Source of the DNA: Marinomonas rhizomae
GTDB lineage: Bacteria > Pseudomonadota > Gammaproteobacteria > Pseudomonadales > Marinomonadaceae
Length of the DNA stretch: 64,000 nt
NCBI RefSeq assembly: GCF_003315485.1
Contig: NZ_QNSE01000012.1
Span: 1 to 64,000 of the forward strand
Direction: 5' to 3'
Part shown: one piece after another, positions 47,484-56,937 of the stretch
Numbering within the stretch: the first letter of the stretch is position 1
How the letters are laid out: each line of letters begins with the position of its first letter
The notes under the pieces: model-generated
The model's database searches: none
What the model was told of the DNA's origin: nothing
What the model saw: the letters and a program-made list of their open reading frames with translations, nothing else
Made by a program: the position numbers and the translations under genes

Positions 47484-48590
47484 TCAGCTGCTACGAGTTT
47501 GATTTCGACCTGCTCGCTTTGCGCTATATAAATGATTATCGGCCAAGGTAATTGCCTCTCTAAGTGAAATCATTTCATTCATCGTCGCCACACCAAAGCT
47601 CATAGTCATACGAAACTTCTGATCTAAATAAACAAACTCATATTCTGCCACGCGTTGTCGAATAGACTCAGCCAAAGCAATAGCCTGCGACTCACTGCAA
47701 TCACAAACTGCTATTAAAAACTCTTCCCCACCCCACCGAGAAGCCAAATGGCCTTCAGAAAGAGAGGTTTGAATGATCTTACTAAGTTCAATAAGCGCAT
47801 AATCTCCGGCATCATGACCATATTCATCATTAATACTTTTAAAGAAATCAACATCCGCCAATATTAGATGAAAACTTCTATAAGTGCTTGCTTCAAGCCG
47901 TTGAAGCATTCCCCTTCGGTTCAGCAACTCAGTCAATGAATCGGTATAAGCAACTAATTTAAGTTTCGCTGAAGTCTCCTTTAATTCTTGATTAAATCTC
48001 GACATCGAATATTCATAAATCCAAGAAAGAAACACCACCAAGATAAAAGAAAATATGATTCTCGACTTTAACATAGGGTCATAACCAAACTCAGTAAAAT
48101 GGCTATTCATGAAAAACATCGTAACAATTAAAGCAAGAGTAAAAATACCAAGCTCAATCATACCTCTCTTCATACCGTGCAAAAATAACGACACGGCAGG
48201 CACACAAAATACCCAAACATGCCCTGTACCCTTAGCTCCACCAGTATACATAAGGTAAATCATCAAAACATATAGGGGATAAATGACAAATTTGCCGGAT
48301 AAATTATGATTATGAGTACGACGTAAATAGATATGATTTATTGCATACAATAATGCAACAAATAGAAGTAGCGAACCGAGGACAAATTTCCCTTCTATGA
48401 GAGACCCAATACCCAATGGCAGCGTAAAAAGTACACCAACGGATGCAAAAAGATTAATAACAAAAACTCGCCGAATATCTTCAGAAAAAACATCCTCTGC
48501 TCTACCAACATAAAAAGAAATCAGCCAAGAAAATCTAGCGTTATTATATTTAGAGTGTTCGACTTTTGCTTTATAGGAGTGTTTTGTCAT
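47484..48590 (-). CDS. Membrane-bound diguanylate cyclase
   Basis: A 368-aa protein with about six transmembrane helices (residues 40-190) and a C-terminal GGDEF domain that should make c-di-GMP. The catalytic signature is intact as GGEEF at 287-291, preceded by DVDFFKSINDEYGHDAGD. The RxxD inhibitory site is not seen in the usual position, where HLASRW stands instead, so product inhibition through it is unlikely. The ATG at 48590 follows GGAG by 8 nt; a 45-residue extension upstream is rejected. Its signal is unknown. Confidence 0.9.
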   Translation of the reverse strand: MTKHSYKAKVEHSKYNNARFSWLISFYVGRAEDVFSEDIRRVFVINLFASVGVLFTLPLGIGSLIEGKFVLGSLLLFVALLYAINHIYLRRTHNHNLSGKFVIYPLYVLMIYLMYTGGAKGTGHVWVFCVPAVSLFLHGMKRGMIELGIFTLALIVTMFFMNSHFTEFGYDPMLKSRIIFSFILVVFLSWIYEYSMSRFNQELKETSAKLKLVAYTDSLTELLNRRGMLQRLEASTYRSFHLILADVDFFKSINDEYGHDAGDYALIELSKIIQTSLSEGHLASRWGGEEFLIAVCDCSESQAIALAESIRQRVAEYEFVYLDQKFRMTMSFGVATMNEMISLREAITLADNHLYSAKRAGRNQTRSS

Positions 48591-48754
48591 ATATATTCTC
48601 CGGCCCAGCGCTTTTAAATCGCAATGGTGGGGAAAATATGAAAAAACTCCCCCAATACGAACAATCCTACACCAAAGCCTAAAAGAGCTCTTCTTATAAT
48701 CTCCTATGGTTACAAAATACAACAATTCATACCTAAACTCAGATATATAACGAA

Positions 48755-49477
48755 CTAAGCTGGGTATAAACGCGACAATAAAACAGGCACCACCGTTTCA
48801 ACCTTTAAAATACGATCACCTAAATGAACAGACTCCATTCCAGCCTCATGCCATTTACTCACTTCAAATTCATTCCATCCACCTTCGGGCCCGAGCGCAA
48901 GAACACAAGGTTGCTGGATATCGATAGGACATCGCTTAGCTAAATAAGGATGAGCAAGTAACCCAACTTTGCCTTTCAGAATAGCCGGCAATTGATCTTC
49001 TACAAAAGGACGAAAACGAGGAATAAGCGTCCAGTTAGGCATTATCGTATCTTTTGCTTGCTCTAGACCTTCTAACAAACACTGCTGAATAGATTCAGTT
49101 TGTAAAACAGGGCTTTGCCAGTAACTTTTTTCCACTTTGGCTGAATGAATAAGGTATAAATCCTTCACCCCCATCGCGGTTATATTCAGCAAGGTTCGCT
49201 TCAGCATATTTGGTCTTGGCAAAGCCATAACCAACACCATAGGCAAAGGTTCTGGAGGTTGTGAAGATAAATTTAGCGAATGGATATAGCCAAATTGATT
49301 GTCGTCGTTGGGCGGTTCATAAATACCCTCTCCAATTTTACCATTCAACACCCCCACTCGTAGAACATCACCTCGCTTCGCTTTAATGACTTTTGAAATA
49401 TGGGTTTGCTGACGCAAGGTCAGCCCGTAAAGACCGTTATCAAAGGTGTTTTTAGGATCAAGTAAGATGATATTCAT
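48755..49477 (-). CDS. rsmE: 16S rRNA (uracil-1498-N3)-methyltransferase RsmE
   Basis: A SPOUT-fold methyltransferase acting on U1498 of 16S rRNA. ALGPEGGWNEFE is the knotted SAM-binding signature, followed by LGDRILKVETV. The N-terminal PUA-like part and 240-aa length fit. It lies downstream of thrC but beyond a clear terminator, so it likely has its own promoter. Confidence 0.95.
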   Translation of the reverse strand: MNIILLDPKNTFDNGLYGLTLRQQTHISKVIKAKRGDVLRVGVLNGKIGEGIYEPPNDDNQFGYIHSLNLSSQPPEPLPMVLVMALPRPNMLKRTLLNITAMGVKDLYLIHSAKVEKSYWQSPVLQTESIQQCLLEGLEQAKDTIMPNWTLIPRFRPFVEDQLPAILKGKVGLLAHPYLAKRCPIDIQQPCVLALGPEGGWNEFEVSKWHEAGMESVHLGDRILKVETVVPVLLSRLYPA

Positions 49478-49508
49478 ATAAGAGGCGCAAAAGTATGAGG
49501 AAAAAAGA

Positions 49509-49533
49509 AACGGCCAATCAGGGATTGGCCGTT
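49509..49533 (-). terminator. thrC terminator
   Basis: A perfect 11-bp stem AACGGCCAATC/GATTGGCCGTT with a 3-nt loop and a T-rich tail on the minus strand, 29 nt after thrC. Confidence 0.9.
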
Positions 49534-49562
49534 ATTATTAGTCTTGCTCAGCTATTTTAAAG

Positions 49563-50948
49563 CTAGATCTTATCTGCAACAAAAGTCTGAATATCACTCA
49601 GGCTATTATCTAGCACACTATAAGATTCGTCACGCTCGAAAAGATCTTTCATATGCTCTGGCAACACAGGAGTTTCACAACCCGCCTTCTCAACGGCTTC
49701 AGGAAACTTCACAGGATGAGCCGTTGCCAAGGTAATCATTGGGACTGACGGGTCTTTCCAGCAATGGCGAGCCGCCTCGAGACCAATCGCAGTATGCGGA
49801 TCAAGAAGGTATTGCGTCTTAGCAAATACATCAGCAATGACTTCGCAGGTTTTTTCATCATCGACTTTATAGCTATCAAAGTTATCTTTTACAAAAGACC
49901 AAGCTTGGTCATTTAACGACACATCACCTTTATTAAAGCGCGCCATCAAATCATCAATTGCTGCGCCATCACGACCATGAGCATCAAACAACAAACGCTC
50001 AAAGTTACTAGAAACCATGATGTCCATACTTGGCGATAAAGTCACGTTCAAAGACTGACGACTCATGTCGTTTTCTGCGATAACACGATGCAAGATATCG
50101 TTTTGATTGGTTGCAACCACCAGCTGATCGATCGGTAAGCCCATTTTCTTCGCTAAATAACCGGCAAAAATATCGCCAAAGTTACCAGTCGGCACAGAGA
50201 AAGATACCTTACGATGTGGCGCGCCAACAGATAAAGCTGACGAGAAATAATAAACGATCTGAGCCATGATACGGGCCCAGTTAATTGAGTTAACCGCGCC
50301 TAATTTAGCACCTTTCAAGAAAGACTGATCAGCAAAGCTGGACTTCACCATACCTTGGCAATCATCAAAATTGCCTTTCACCGCAATGTTAAAGACATTG
50401 TCATCAATAACCGTCGTCATTTGGCGACGCTGAACTTCGGAGACTCGCTGATATGGATGCAAGATAAAAATATTCAGATGTTCTGAATGGCGGCAACCTT
50501 CAATCGCAGCTGACCCAGTATCCCCTGAAGTAGCACCAAGAATAACCAGTTTTTCTTTACGCTCAGAGAGAACATAATCCATCAAACGACCAAGCAACTG
50601 CAAGGCAAAATCTTTAAACGCCAAGGTTGGACCACGGAATAACTCCAGTATCCATTCGTTATTACCAACCTGAACCATAGGCGCGATAGAAGTATGATTA
50701 AAGCTCGCATATGCATCATTAATCATCACCTTAAAGGCATCAGCAGGAATGTCACCTTCCACAAAAGGCCACATTACTTTGAAGGCTAAGTCTTGATAAC
50801 TAAGATTCGCCCAAGACGCGATCTCTTCTTTACTGTAATGCGGCAAGGTCTCTGGTACATACAAGCCACCATCATTTGCCAACCCAGCCAACAACACATC
50901 ACCAAAAGAAAGCGCAGGCGCCTTACCACGAGTAGAAATGTATTTCAT
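49563..50948 (-). CDS. thrC: Threonine synthase
   Basis: A PLP enzyme converting O-phosphohomoserine to threonine. The PLP lysine lies in GPTLAFKDFALQ, and GATSGDTGSAAIEG is the phosphate-binding loop; SVPTGNFGDIFAGY is also conserved. The 461-aa length matches the Pseudomonas form, which is longer than the E. coli enzyme. It starts 12 nt after hom and forms hom-thrC, probably behind dsbC. Confidence 0.97.
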   Translation of the reverse strand: MKYISTRGKAPALSFGDVLLAGLANDGGLYVPETLPHYSKEEIASWANLSYQDLAFKVMWPFVEGDIPADAFKVMINDAYASFNHTSIAPMVQVGNNEWILELFRGPTLAFKDFALQLLGRLMDYVLSERKEKLVILGATSGDTGSAAIEGCRHSEHLNIFILHPYQRVSEVQRRQMTTVIDDNVFNIAVKGNFDDCQGMVKSSFADQSFLKGAKLGAVNSINWARIMAQIVYYFSSALSVGAPHRKVSFSVPTGNFGDIFAGYLAKKMGLPIDQLVVATNQNDILHRVIAENDMSRQSLNVTLSPSMDIMVSSNFERLLFDAHGRDGAAIDDLMARFNKGDVSLNDQAWSFVKDNFDSYKVDDEKTCEVIADVFAKTQYLLDPHTAIGLEAARHCWKDPSVPMITLATAHPVKFPEAVEKAGCETPVLPEHMKDLFERDESYSVLDNSLSDIQTFVADKI

Positions 50949-50960
50949 ATTTGCTCTCTC

Positions 50961-52262
50961 TTACGCCAAGTTTTCAACACGGATTCGCTGCACTGTTCCA
51001 GCAACATCCGGCAAGGCTTCAATCGCCGCTATTGCAGCATTCATATTGCGTTCTTTTACATCATGAGTCATAACAACCAGTGGTACCAGTTCACTGCCTT
51101 CGCGTTCACGCTGAATAAGAGACTCAATGCTAATATCATTAGTCGATAAGATTTGCGTGATATTCGCAAGAACCCCAGCACGATCTTTAATAGTCATATT
51201 AAGGAAGAAGCCACACTCAATCTCTTCCACCGGTAGAACGCTAGTGTCAGACAAAGAGTCCGCTTGAAACGCTAAATGAGGGACACGATTAGTTGGGTCT
51301 GCAGTTAAAGTACGCGCCACATCAATGACATCAGCGACAACAGAAGAGCCTGTTGGCAATGCACCAGCACCAGCACCATAAGTCAAAGTCGGCCCGACAA
51401 CATCACCTTGAACCATAATCGCGTTCATCACACCATTTACATTGGCCAAAAGCTGCTTATGAGAAATTAAAGTAGGATGAACTCGTAATTCAATACCTGC
51501 TTTAGAGCGACGAGCAATGCCTAAATGCTTAATGGCATAACCAAGATCATCAGCAAAAGACACATCTTCTGAAGTAATACGACTAATACCTTCGGTATAC
51601 GTCTTTTCAAATTGCAGAGGAATACCAAACGCAATAGACGCAAGAATTGTCAGTTTATGTGCAGCATCAATACCTTCAATATCAAAGGTTGGATCTGCTT
51701 CGGCGTAGCCAAGTGCTTGTGCTTCCGCTAAGACGTCTTCAAATTCACGACCCTTTTGACTCATTTCTGTCAGAATAAAGTTACCAGTTCCGTTGATAAT
51801 GCCTGCTAGCCATTCGATTCGATTGGCAGACAAGCCTTCACGAAGCTGTTTAATAATTGGAATGCCACCAGCAACCGCTGCTTCAAAAGCAACAATGACG
51901 CCTTTCTCTTGAGCTTTGGCAAAAATTTCGTTGCCATGCTCAGCAATAAGCGCTTTGTTTGCCGTAACAACATGCTTACCATTTTCTATGGCGGCAAGAA
52001 CAAGCTCTTTCGCAACAGAAGTCCCACCAATCAACTCAAGAACAATATCGATCTCTGGATTGTTAACCACATCAAAAATATCACGGCTAACATTAATATT
52101 GGTGGTATCACAAGCGTCGTTATCACGACGGGCACCTATTTGCTCAATAACAATACTGCGACCCACACGTCGTGTAATCTCTTCCGCATTATTACGAAGA
52201 ATGTTAAAACTACCGGACCCCACTGTCCCCAGTCCACAAATTCCGACTTTTACCGGTTTCAA
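50961..52262 (-). CDS. hom: Homoserine dehydrogenase
   Basis: Reduces aspartate semialdehyde to homoserine. VGICGLGTVGSGSFNIL is the NAD(P)-binding start, GIINGTGNFILTEM the central signature, and a C-terminal ACT domain (IKDRAGVLANITQIL onward) suits threonine feedback. The 433-aa monofunctional form pairs with the separate lysC at 5.6 kb. The start codon is TTG: no ATG lies near, GGGG is 7 nt upstream, and the protein begins at the conserved MKPVKVGICG. The hom-thrC pair is transcribed together. Confidence 0.95.
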   Translation of the reverse strand: MKPVKVGICGLGTVGSGSFNILRNNAEEITRRVGRSIVIEQIGARRDNDACDTTNINVSRDIFDVVNNPEIDIVLELIGGTSVAKELVLAAIENGKHVVTANKALIAEHGNEIFAKAQEKGVIVAFEAAVAGGIPIIKQLREGLSANRIEWLAGIINGTGNFILTEMSQKGREFEDVLAEAQALGYAEADPTFDIEGIDAAHKLTILASIAFGIPLQFEKTYTEGISRITSEDVSFADDLGYAIKHLGIARRSKAGIELRVHPTLISHKQLLANVNGVMNAIMVQGDVVGPTLTYGAGAGALPTGSSVVADVIDVARTLTADPTNRVPHLAFQADSLSDTSVLPVEEIECGFFLNMTIKDRAGVLANITQILSTNDISIESLIQREREGSELVPLVVMTHDVKERNMNAAIAAIEALPDVAGTVQRIRVENLA

Positions 52263-52405
52263 AACAATACCCCACAGAGATAATTTAATTTTTATAAGAC
52301 ACTTAATTAAGTGACAGTTGACTCATTATAACGCCAGTATTATTCAAACCCAACGTAGAAAAGGCTGAAGAAGACTCATGTTTAGAGGAATATTTCGCGA
52401 TAAGA

Positions 52406-53122
52406 CTATAACCCAAGGTGTTTAACCAACTCAGCCGCTGGCAAATAACCTGGTAAAAACTCACCATTTCCTAGCACTATGCTTGGTGTACCACGCACAC
52501 CTACTTCATTACCTAGCTTATATTGATCCGCAACCGGGTTAACACACTTATTTTCAGGAATTTCAGAACCTAATTTAGCCTTAGTCAACCATTCTTTAGG
52601 TTCTGCCGAACACCAAATACTTACCATTTTTGTGTAGGCTTCTGAACCGATGCCTGCTCTTGGATAAGCCAAGTAGCGAACAGTAACACCTGCCGCATTA
52701 AGTTTTGGCACTTCTTTATGAAGCATACGACAGTAACCACAATCCACATCAGTGAATACAGTAATGTGCGCTTTCTCGTCCTTCGCTTTATAGACGATCA
52801 TTTCCGACTCAGGAAGTGTTTCAATTTTAGTCAGTTTTGCTTTTTCTGTTTCATTTTCCAGCACTGTATTGTCAATCCGGTAAAGGTCACCAGGCACAAA
52901 ATACTTACCATCTTGCGTCACATGCAATGTGGGACCATTTTTTAAGACAACAACATACAAACCTGCCCCTTTATGCAACTCAGCACTCTCAACTTCGTAT
53001 TGAGGCAGAGCTGTTTGAACAGCAGATAAAACAGCGGATTGATCAGCAAACACGGCACAGGAAAGAGGAAAAAACATACTTATTGCAGTAAAGCGAAACA
53101 ATGAACGAAAAAAACTCTTCAT
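52406..53122 (-). CDS. dsbC: Thiol:disulfide interchange protein DsbC
   Basis: A periplasmic disulfide isomerase. A signal peptide covers about residues 1-26 (ending CAVFA), then a dimerisation domain, then a thioredoxin fold with active site CGYC in DVDCGYCRML. GVRGTPSIVLGNG is the cis-Pro loop. The ATG at 53122 has GAGG 7 nt upstream; an ATG six codons earlier lacks one. This gives 238 aa. It precedes hom, as in Pseudomonas, but xerD, which often lies just upstream, is absent. Confidence 0.94.
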   Translation of the reverse strand: MKSFFRSLFRFTAISMFFPLSCAVFADQSAVLSAVQTALPQYEVESAELHKGAGLYVVVLKNGPTLHVTQDGKYFVPGDLYRIDNTVLENETEKAKLTKIETLPESEMIVYKAKDEKAHITVFTDVDCGYCRMLHKEVPKLNAAGVTVRYLAYPRAGIGSEAYTKMVSIWCSAEPKEWLTKAKLGSEIPENKCVNPVADQYKLGNEVGVRGTPSIVLGNGEFLPGYLPAAELVKHLGL

Positions 53123-53186
53123 GGAGAACCTCAAAGACATGATAAACAGTCTCTATTAGGCCATACGATAGGGGGTTAGTTCCATA

Positions 53187-53215
53187 AAAAAAGGCGACTC
53201 GCGTCGCCTTTTTTT
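53187..53215 (-). terminator. Terminator of the rpsP-rplS operon
   Basis: Stem AAAAAAGGCGAC/GTCGCCTTTTTT with loop TCGC and T-runs on both sides, 13 nt after the rplS stop. Confidence 0.9.
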
Positions 53216-53227
53216 AATAAGAAAAAA

Positions 53228-53590
53228 TTAACGTTTAGCCAATTTTTCTTTGATACGTGCAGATTTACCAGAACGCTCGCGTAGGTAGTAGATCTTAGCT
53301 TGACGCACGTCACCGCGGCGTTTAACAGAGATGCTTTCAACCAAAGGGCTGTACGTTTGGAAAGCACGCTCAACACCGATACCGCTAGAAATTTTACGAA
53401 CGGTAAATGCTGAGTTAAGACCACGGTTACGCTTAGAGATTACAATACCTTCATAGGCCTGTAGACGCTCGCGTGAACCTTCTTTAACTTTAACTTGAAC
53501 AACAATAGTGTCACCAGGACCGAAGGCTGGGACTTCTTTTGTCATTTGTTCAGCTTCAATCTGCTGAATCAGTTTAGTTTTATTACTCAT
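53228..53590 (-). CDS. rplS: Ribosomal protein L19
   Basis: A large-subunit protein at the 30S-50S interface. The 120-aa protein has [32 protein letters not shown] and the C-terminal [17 protein letters not shown] region of L19. AGGAG lies 8 nt before the ATG. Last gene of rpsP-rimM-trmD-rplS, 69 nt after trmD. Confidence 0.98.
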   Translation of the reverse strand: MSNKTKLIQQIEAEQMTKEVPAFGPGDTIVVQVKVKEGSRERLQAYEGIVISKRNRGLNSAFTVRKISSGIGVERAFQTYSPLVESISVKRRGDVRQAKIYYLRERSGKSARIKEKLAKR

Positions 53591-53659
53591 GGATGTGACT
53601 CCTAATGATATGGTTTCTTATCAGCACGAAGGTTCTTCTTTCTGATAAGCTCGCAATTC

Positions 53660-54412
53660 CTACTCTGCCGAGGTTGAATCTTCAGTTTCGCGAATAAACT
53701 CTTCTAACAGCAACTGCTGTTCCTTGTCCAACTCAAGGTTCTGCAGAAGGTCTGGCCGGCGCTGAAAAGTTCTTCCGAGCTTTTGCTTTAAACGCCAGCG
53801 TCTAATCTCCTCGTGGTTGCCACTAAGCAGCACTGATGGCACAAGTTCACCATTTAGCACTTCTGGGCGAGTATAATGCGGGCAGTCCAACAAACCATCA
53901 GAGAATGAATCTTCATCCGCAGACGCCTGCTTTCCCAATACCCCTGGAACCATACGAAATACAGCATCCATGAGCACCATTGCCGGCAACTCACCACCGC
54001 TTAGGACAAAGTCGCCAATTGACCATTCTTCATCAATCTCAGATTGAATCAAACGCTCATCAACGCCTTCATAACGACCTGCTACCAGAATAAATTCTGC
54101 TTGTTTAGCAAGCTGTTGCACGCCTTCTTGCGTTAGCGTACGCCCTTGAGGGGATAGATAAATAACTTTTGCATTGGGCACCGATAACTTGGCACTCGCA
54201 ATAGCATCTTTGAGAGGCTGAACTTTCATCAGCATCCCTGGACCACCACCATAAGGTCGATCATCTACAGTCTTATGCTTGTCATGTGTAAAGTCTCGGG
54301 GATTAACATAATCCACCTCAACTAACCCAGACTTAATGGCTCTGCCTGTTACTCCATACTGGGTAATGGCCTGAAACATCTCCGGAAAGAGCGATATAAC
54401 GCTAACCTTCAC
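53660..54412 (-). CDS. trmD: tRNA (guanine-37-N1)-methyltransferase TrmD
   Basis: A SPOUT methyltransferase making m1G37 in tRNAs that read CNN-type codons, preventing frameshifts. [32 protein letters not shown] and [17 protein letters not shown] (trefoil knot) are signatures. The 250-aa protein starts at GTG. It lies 22 nt after rimM in the conserved operon. Confidence 0.97.
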   Translation of the reverse strand: MKVSVISLFPEMFQAITQYGVTGRAIKSGLVEVDYVNPRDFTHDKHKTVDDRPYGGGPGMLMKVQPLKDAIASAKLSVPNAKVIYLSPQGRTLTQEGVQQLAKQAEFILVAGRYEGVDERLIQSEIDEEWSIGDFVLSGGELPAMVLMDAVFRMVPGVLGKQASADEDSFSDGLLDCPHYTRPEVLNGELVPSVLLSGNHEEIRRWRLKQKLGRTFQRRPDLLQNLELDKEQQLLLEEFIRETEDSTSAE

Positions 54413-54434
54413 GTTGTGACCTCAGCTTATCTGT

Positions 54435-54980
54435 TTAAAATTCTGGATCCCAGTCAACGACCATTTCCTGCTGTTCTAAATCGATGTTTAAAACATAAGT
54501 TCCTGGAGCATAAGGAATCAATCGCTCTTCACGATCAAAGCTACCTTCACACGCACGGACAACAATTACATCATTCGCACCAGTTTCCATAAGTTGAGAA
54601 ACCTTCCCTAAGAGGACACCCTCTTTGGTAATAACCCTCAGTCCTTCCAGTTGGCTCCAGTAATAATCACCTTCTTCCAAATCTGGTAGTTCTGCTGCAT
54701 CAATATAAACATCCATACCGCAGATATCTTTTACTTGATCTCTGTCGGTATAACCTTTTACCGATGCGACCAAACCTCGTCCTTGCAGACGGCCTTGGCT
54801 TAATTCAACGATTTTCCACCCACTAGGAGTTTTCAACCACCAATGCTTGTAATCAAAGATCCCTTGCATTGGATCGGTGTGCGAATATAACTTCACCCAC
54901 CCTTTAACACCATATACCGATGTAATGCGTCCAACCACAAGGGCTTGCTCAGGAGCGGCCGCTTGTTTTAACTCAGACAT
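54435..54980 (-). CDS. rimM: Ribosome maturation factor RimM
   Basis: Binds S19 and aids 30S head maturation. The 181-aa protein has the N-terminal barrel VVGRITSVYGVKGWVKLYSHT and the C-terminal PRC barrel with YYWSQLEGLRVI and PYAPGTYVLNIDLEQQEMVVDWDPEF-like end. It lies 15 nt after rpsP and 22 nt before trmD. Confidence 0.97.
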   Translation of the reverse strand: MSELKQAAAPEQALVVGRITSVYGVKGWVKLYSHTDPMQGIFDYKHWWLKTPSGWKIVELSQGRLQGRGLVASVKGYTDRDQVKDICGMDVYIDAAELPDLEEGDYYWSQLEGLRVITKEGVLLGKVSQLMETGANDVIVVRACEGSFDREERLIPYAPGTYVLNIDLEQQEMVVDWDPEF

Positions 54981-54995
54981 AGCATTACCTCAGTA

Positions 54996-55244
54996 TTAAG
55001 CGTTTTTGCTAGCATCTTTTACAAGCTGCGCAGCACGGTCAGAAAGTTGAGCGCCTTGGCTAACCCAATGATTTACGCGATCTAGATCGATGCGTAGACG
55101 TTCTTCTTGACCACGAGCAACAGGGTTAAAGAAACCCAAACGCTCGATATAACGACCATCACGTGCACGACGGCTATCAGCCACGTTCAAATGATAGAAT
55201 GGGCGCTTTTTAGAGCCACCACGAGAAAGACGAATAGTTACCAT
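54996..55244 (-). CDS. rpsP: Ribosomal protein S16
   Basis: A small-subunit assembly protein. The 82-aa protein begins [19 protein letters not shown] and contains [20 protein letters not shown]. First gene of the four-gene ribosome/tRNA modification operon. AAGGA precedes the ATG. Upstream lie a strong-looking promoter and a small leader hairpin (55285-55302, GAGTC/GACTC). Confidence 0.98.
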   Translation of the reverse strand: MVTIRLSRGGSKKRPFYHLNVADSRRARDGRYIERLGFFNPVARGQEERLRIDLDRVNHWVSQGAQLSDRAAQLVKDASKNA

Positions 55245-55321
55245 ATGATTGGTTCCTTATTGCTTAACGAAACACCCCTTGCCGAGTCGAATTTTTGACT
55301 CATACAACAAGAAGGCGGCAT

Positions 55322-55350
55322 ATTCTAGTCGATTAACTAGAAAAACAAAA
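55322..55350 (-). promoter_or_regulatory. Putative promoter of rpsP-rimM-trmD-rplS
   Basis: -35 TTTTGT (55345-55350), 17-nt spacer, -10 TAGAAT (55322-55327), then a GC-rich discriminator ATGCCGCC typical of ribosomal operons. It begins after the ffh terminator. Confidence 0.6.
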
Positions 55351-55377
55351 GGGCGAATTGCTCACCCAGACATTAAA

Positions 55378-55401
55378 AATGGCAGTTTTTTAACTGCCAT
55401 T
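55378..55401 (-). terminator. ffh terminator
   Basis: A perfect 10-bp stem AATGGCAGTT/AACTGCCATT with a 4-nt loop, then TTTTTAAT on the minus strand, 21 nt after the ffh stop. It separates ffh from the rpsP operon. Confidence 0.85.
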
Positions 55402-55422
55402 AGTAAAAACAAGAAGATATCC

Positions 55423-56808
55423 TTAAAACTTAGGGAAATTCCCACCGCCTGGCATACCACCACCAGGCATCATTCCACCCAAACCACGCATCATTTTCTT
55501 CATTCCGCCTTTGGCGGTCATCTTCTTCATCATTTTTTGCATTTGCTTATGTTGCTTTAGAAGACGATTCAAATCTTGAATTTGTAAACCCGCACCTGTT
55601 GAGATACGCTTTTTACGAGACCCATTTATCACATCAGGGTTATGACGTTCAGCTGGCGTCATGGAATTAATCAGAGCCTCCATCTGAACAAACATCTTGT
55701 CATTCACTTTATCTTGAATATTACCAAGCTGCCCTCCCACACCGGGAAGTTTATCTAACATGGAACTCATACCGCCCATGCTCTTCATTTGCTGCAGCTG
55801 CTCCTTGAAATCTTCTAAATCAAAGCCTTTACCTTTTTTCAGCTTACCGGCAAGCTTTTCCGCTTTCTCTTTGTCGATCTTTTGTTCGGCTTCCTCTATT
55901 AAGGAAAGCATATCCCCCATACCAAGAATACGAGACGCCAAACGATCCGGATGGAAAGGTTCCAGTGCATCGATTTTCTCACCCACGCCTAAGAACTTAA
56001 TCGGCTTACCGGTAATATGGCGAACAGATAAGGCCGCACCACCACGAGCATCACCATCCGTCTTGGTAAGAATCACACCAGTTAGCGGCAACACATCACC
56101 AAACGCTTTGGCCGTATTCGCTGCATCTTGCCCCGTCATGGCATCTACCACGAACAAGGTTTCGATTGGGTTAACCGCCGCATGCAACGCTTTGATCTCT
56201 GCCATCATATCTTCGTCAATGGACAAGCGGCCTGCGGTATCGACGATCAAAACATCTTTATGACCTTTCTTGGCATAATCAATAGCATTATTAACAATAT
56301 CTATTGGTTTTTGCGACAAGTCACTAGGGATAAAATCCACACCCACTTCACCCGCTAGGGTTTCAAGCTGCTTAATCGCGGCAGGGCGATAAACATCAGC
56401 ACTAACAACCGATACAGATTTTTTCTCGCGCTCTTTTAAGTATTTCGCCAGTTTAGCGGCAGATGTGGTTTTACCTGCACCTTGTAAACCAGCCAATAAA
56501 ATTACTGCAGGGCGAGCGACGCGAAGGTTAAGACCATCGTTCGCTTGCCCCATTACGCTTTCAAGTTCCTGCTTAACAATTTTTAGAAAGACCTGACCTG
56601 GGCTCAAGCTTTTAGAAACTTCAGTTCCTATCGCACGCTCTTTAACGGCGGAAATAAAGTCTTTTACAACAGGCAAAGCAACGTCTGCTTCAAGAAGAGC
56701 CATGCGCACTTCACGCAACACTTCTTGTATGTTGTCTTCAGTTAATTTAGCTCGACCTCGAATACGATCAAGCGAGGAAGTTAAGCGATTCGATAAATTG
56801 TCGAACAT
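55423..56808 (-). CDS. ffh: Signal recognition particle protein Ffh
   Basis: The SRP54 GTPase that, with 4.5S RNA, delivers nascent membrane proteins to FtsY. The NG domain shows GLQGAGKTTSAAKLA (G1), VDTAGRL (G3) and TKTDGDARGG (G4). The M domain is Met-rich (MQKMMKKMTAKGGMKKMM) and ends in a Gly/Met/Pro tail. The 461-aa length is standard. It is divergent from ypjD, the same arrangement as in E. coli. Confidence 0.97.
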   Translation of the reverse strand: MFDNLSNRLTSSLDRIRGRAKLTEDNIQEVLREVRMALLEADVALPVVKDFISAVKERAIGTEVSKSLSPGQVFLKIVKQELESVMGQANDGLNLRVARPAVILLAGLQGAGKTTSAAKLAKYLKEREKKSVSVVSADVYRPAAIKQLETLAGEVGVDFIPSDLSQKPIDIVNNAIDYAKKGHKDVLIVDTAGRLSIDEDMMAEIKALHAAVNPIETLFVVDAMTGQDAANTAKAFGDVLPLTGVILTKTDGDARGGAALSVRHITGKPIKFLGVGEKIDALEPFHPDRLASRILGMGDMLSLIEEAEQKIDKEKAEKLAGKLKKGKGFDLEDFKEQLQQMKSMGGMSSMLDKLPGVGGQLGNIQDKVNDKMFVQMEALINSMTPAERHNPDVINGSRKKRISTGAGLQIQDLNRLLKQHKQMQKMMKKMTAKGGMKKMMRGLGGMMPGGGMPGGGNFPKF

Positions 56809-56937
56809 ATTGCCCTCAAATTTTGGCTCTAAATGGAAAAAACCTACGGTTTCAGTTTATCCAAGGTGAAATTGTCTCTATTATAACGGATAAATGATTT
56901 TCACCCTATACCTTTACTCTGCGGAACCCTTAGTTTC

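Noticed and set aside
52300-52313. 14-bp palindrome CACTTAATTAAGTG upstream of hom
   Set aside because: A short A/T-rich palindrome can arise by chance; no known regulator consensus or second copy supports it.
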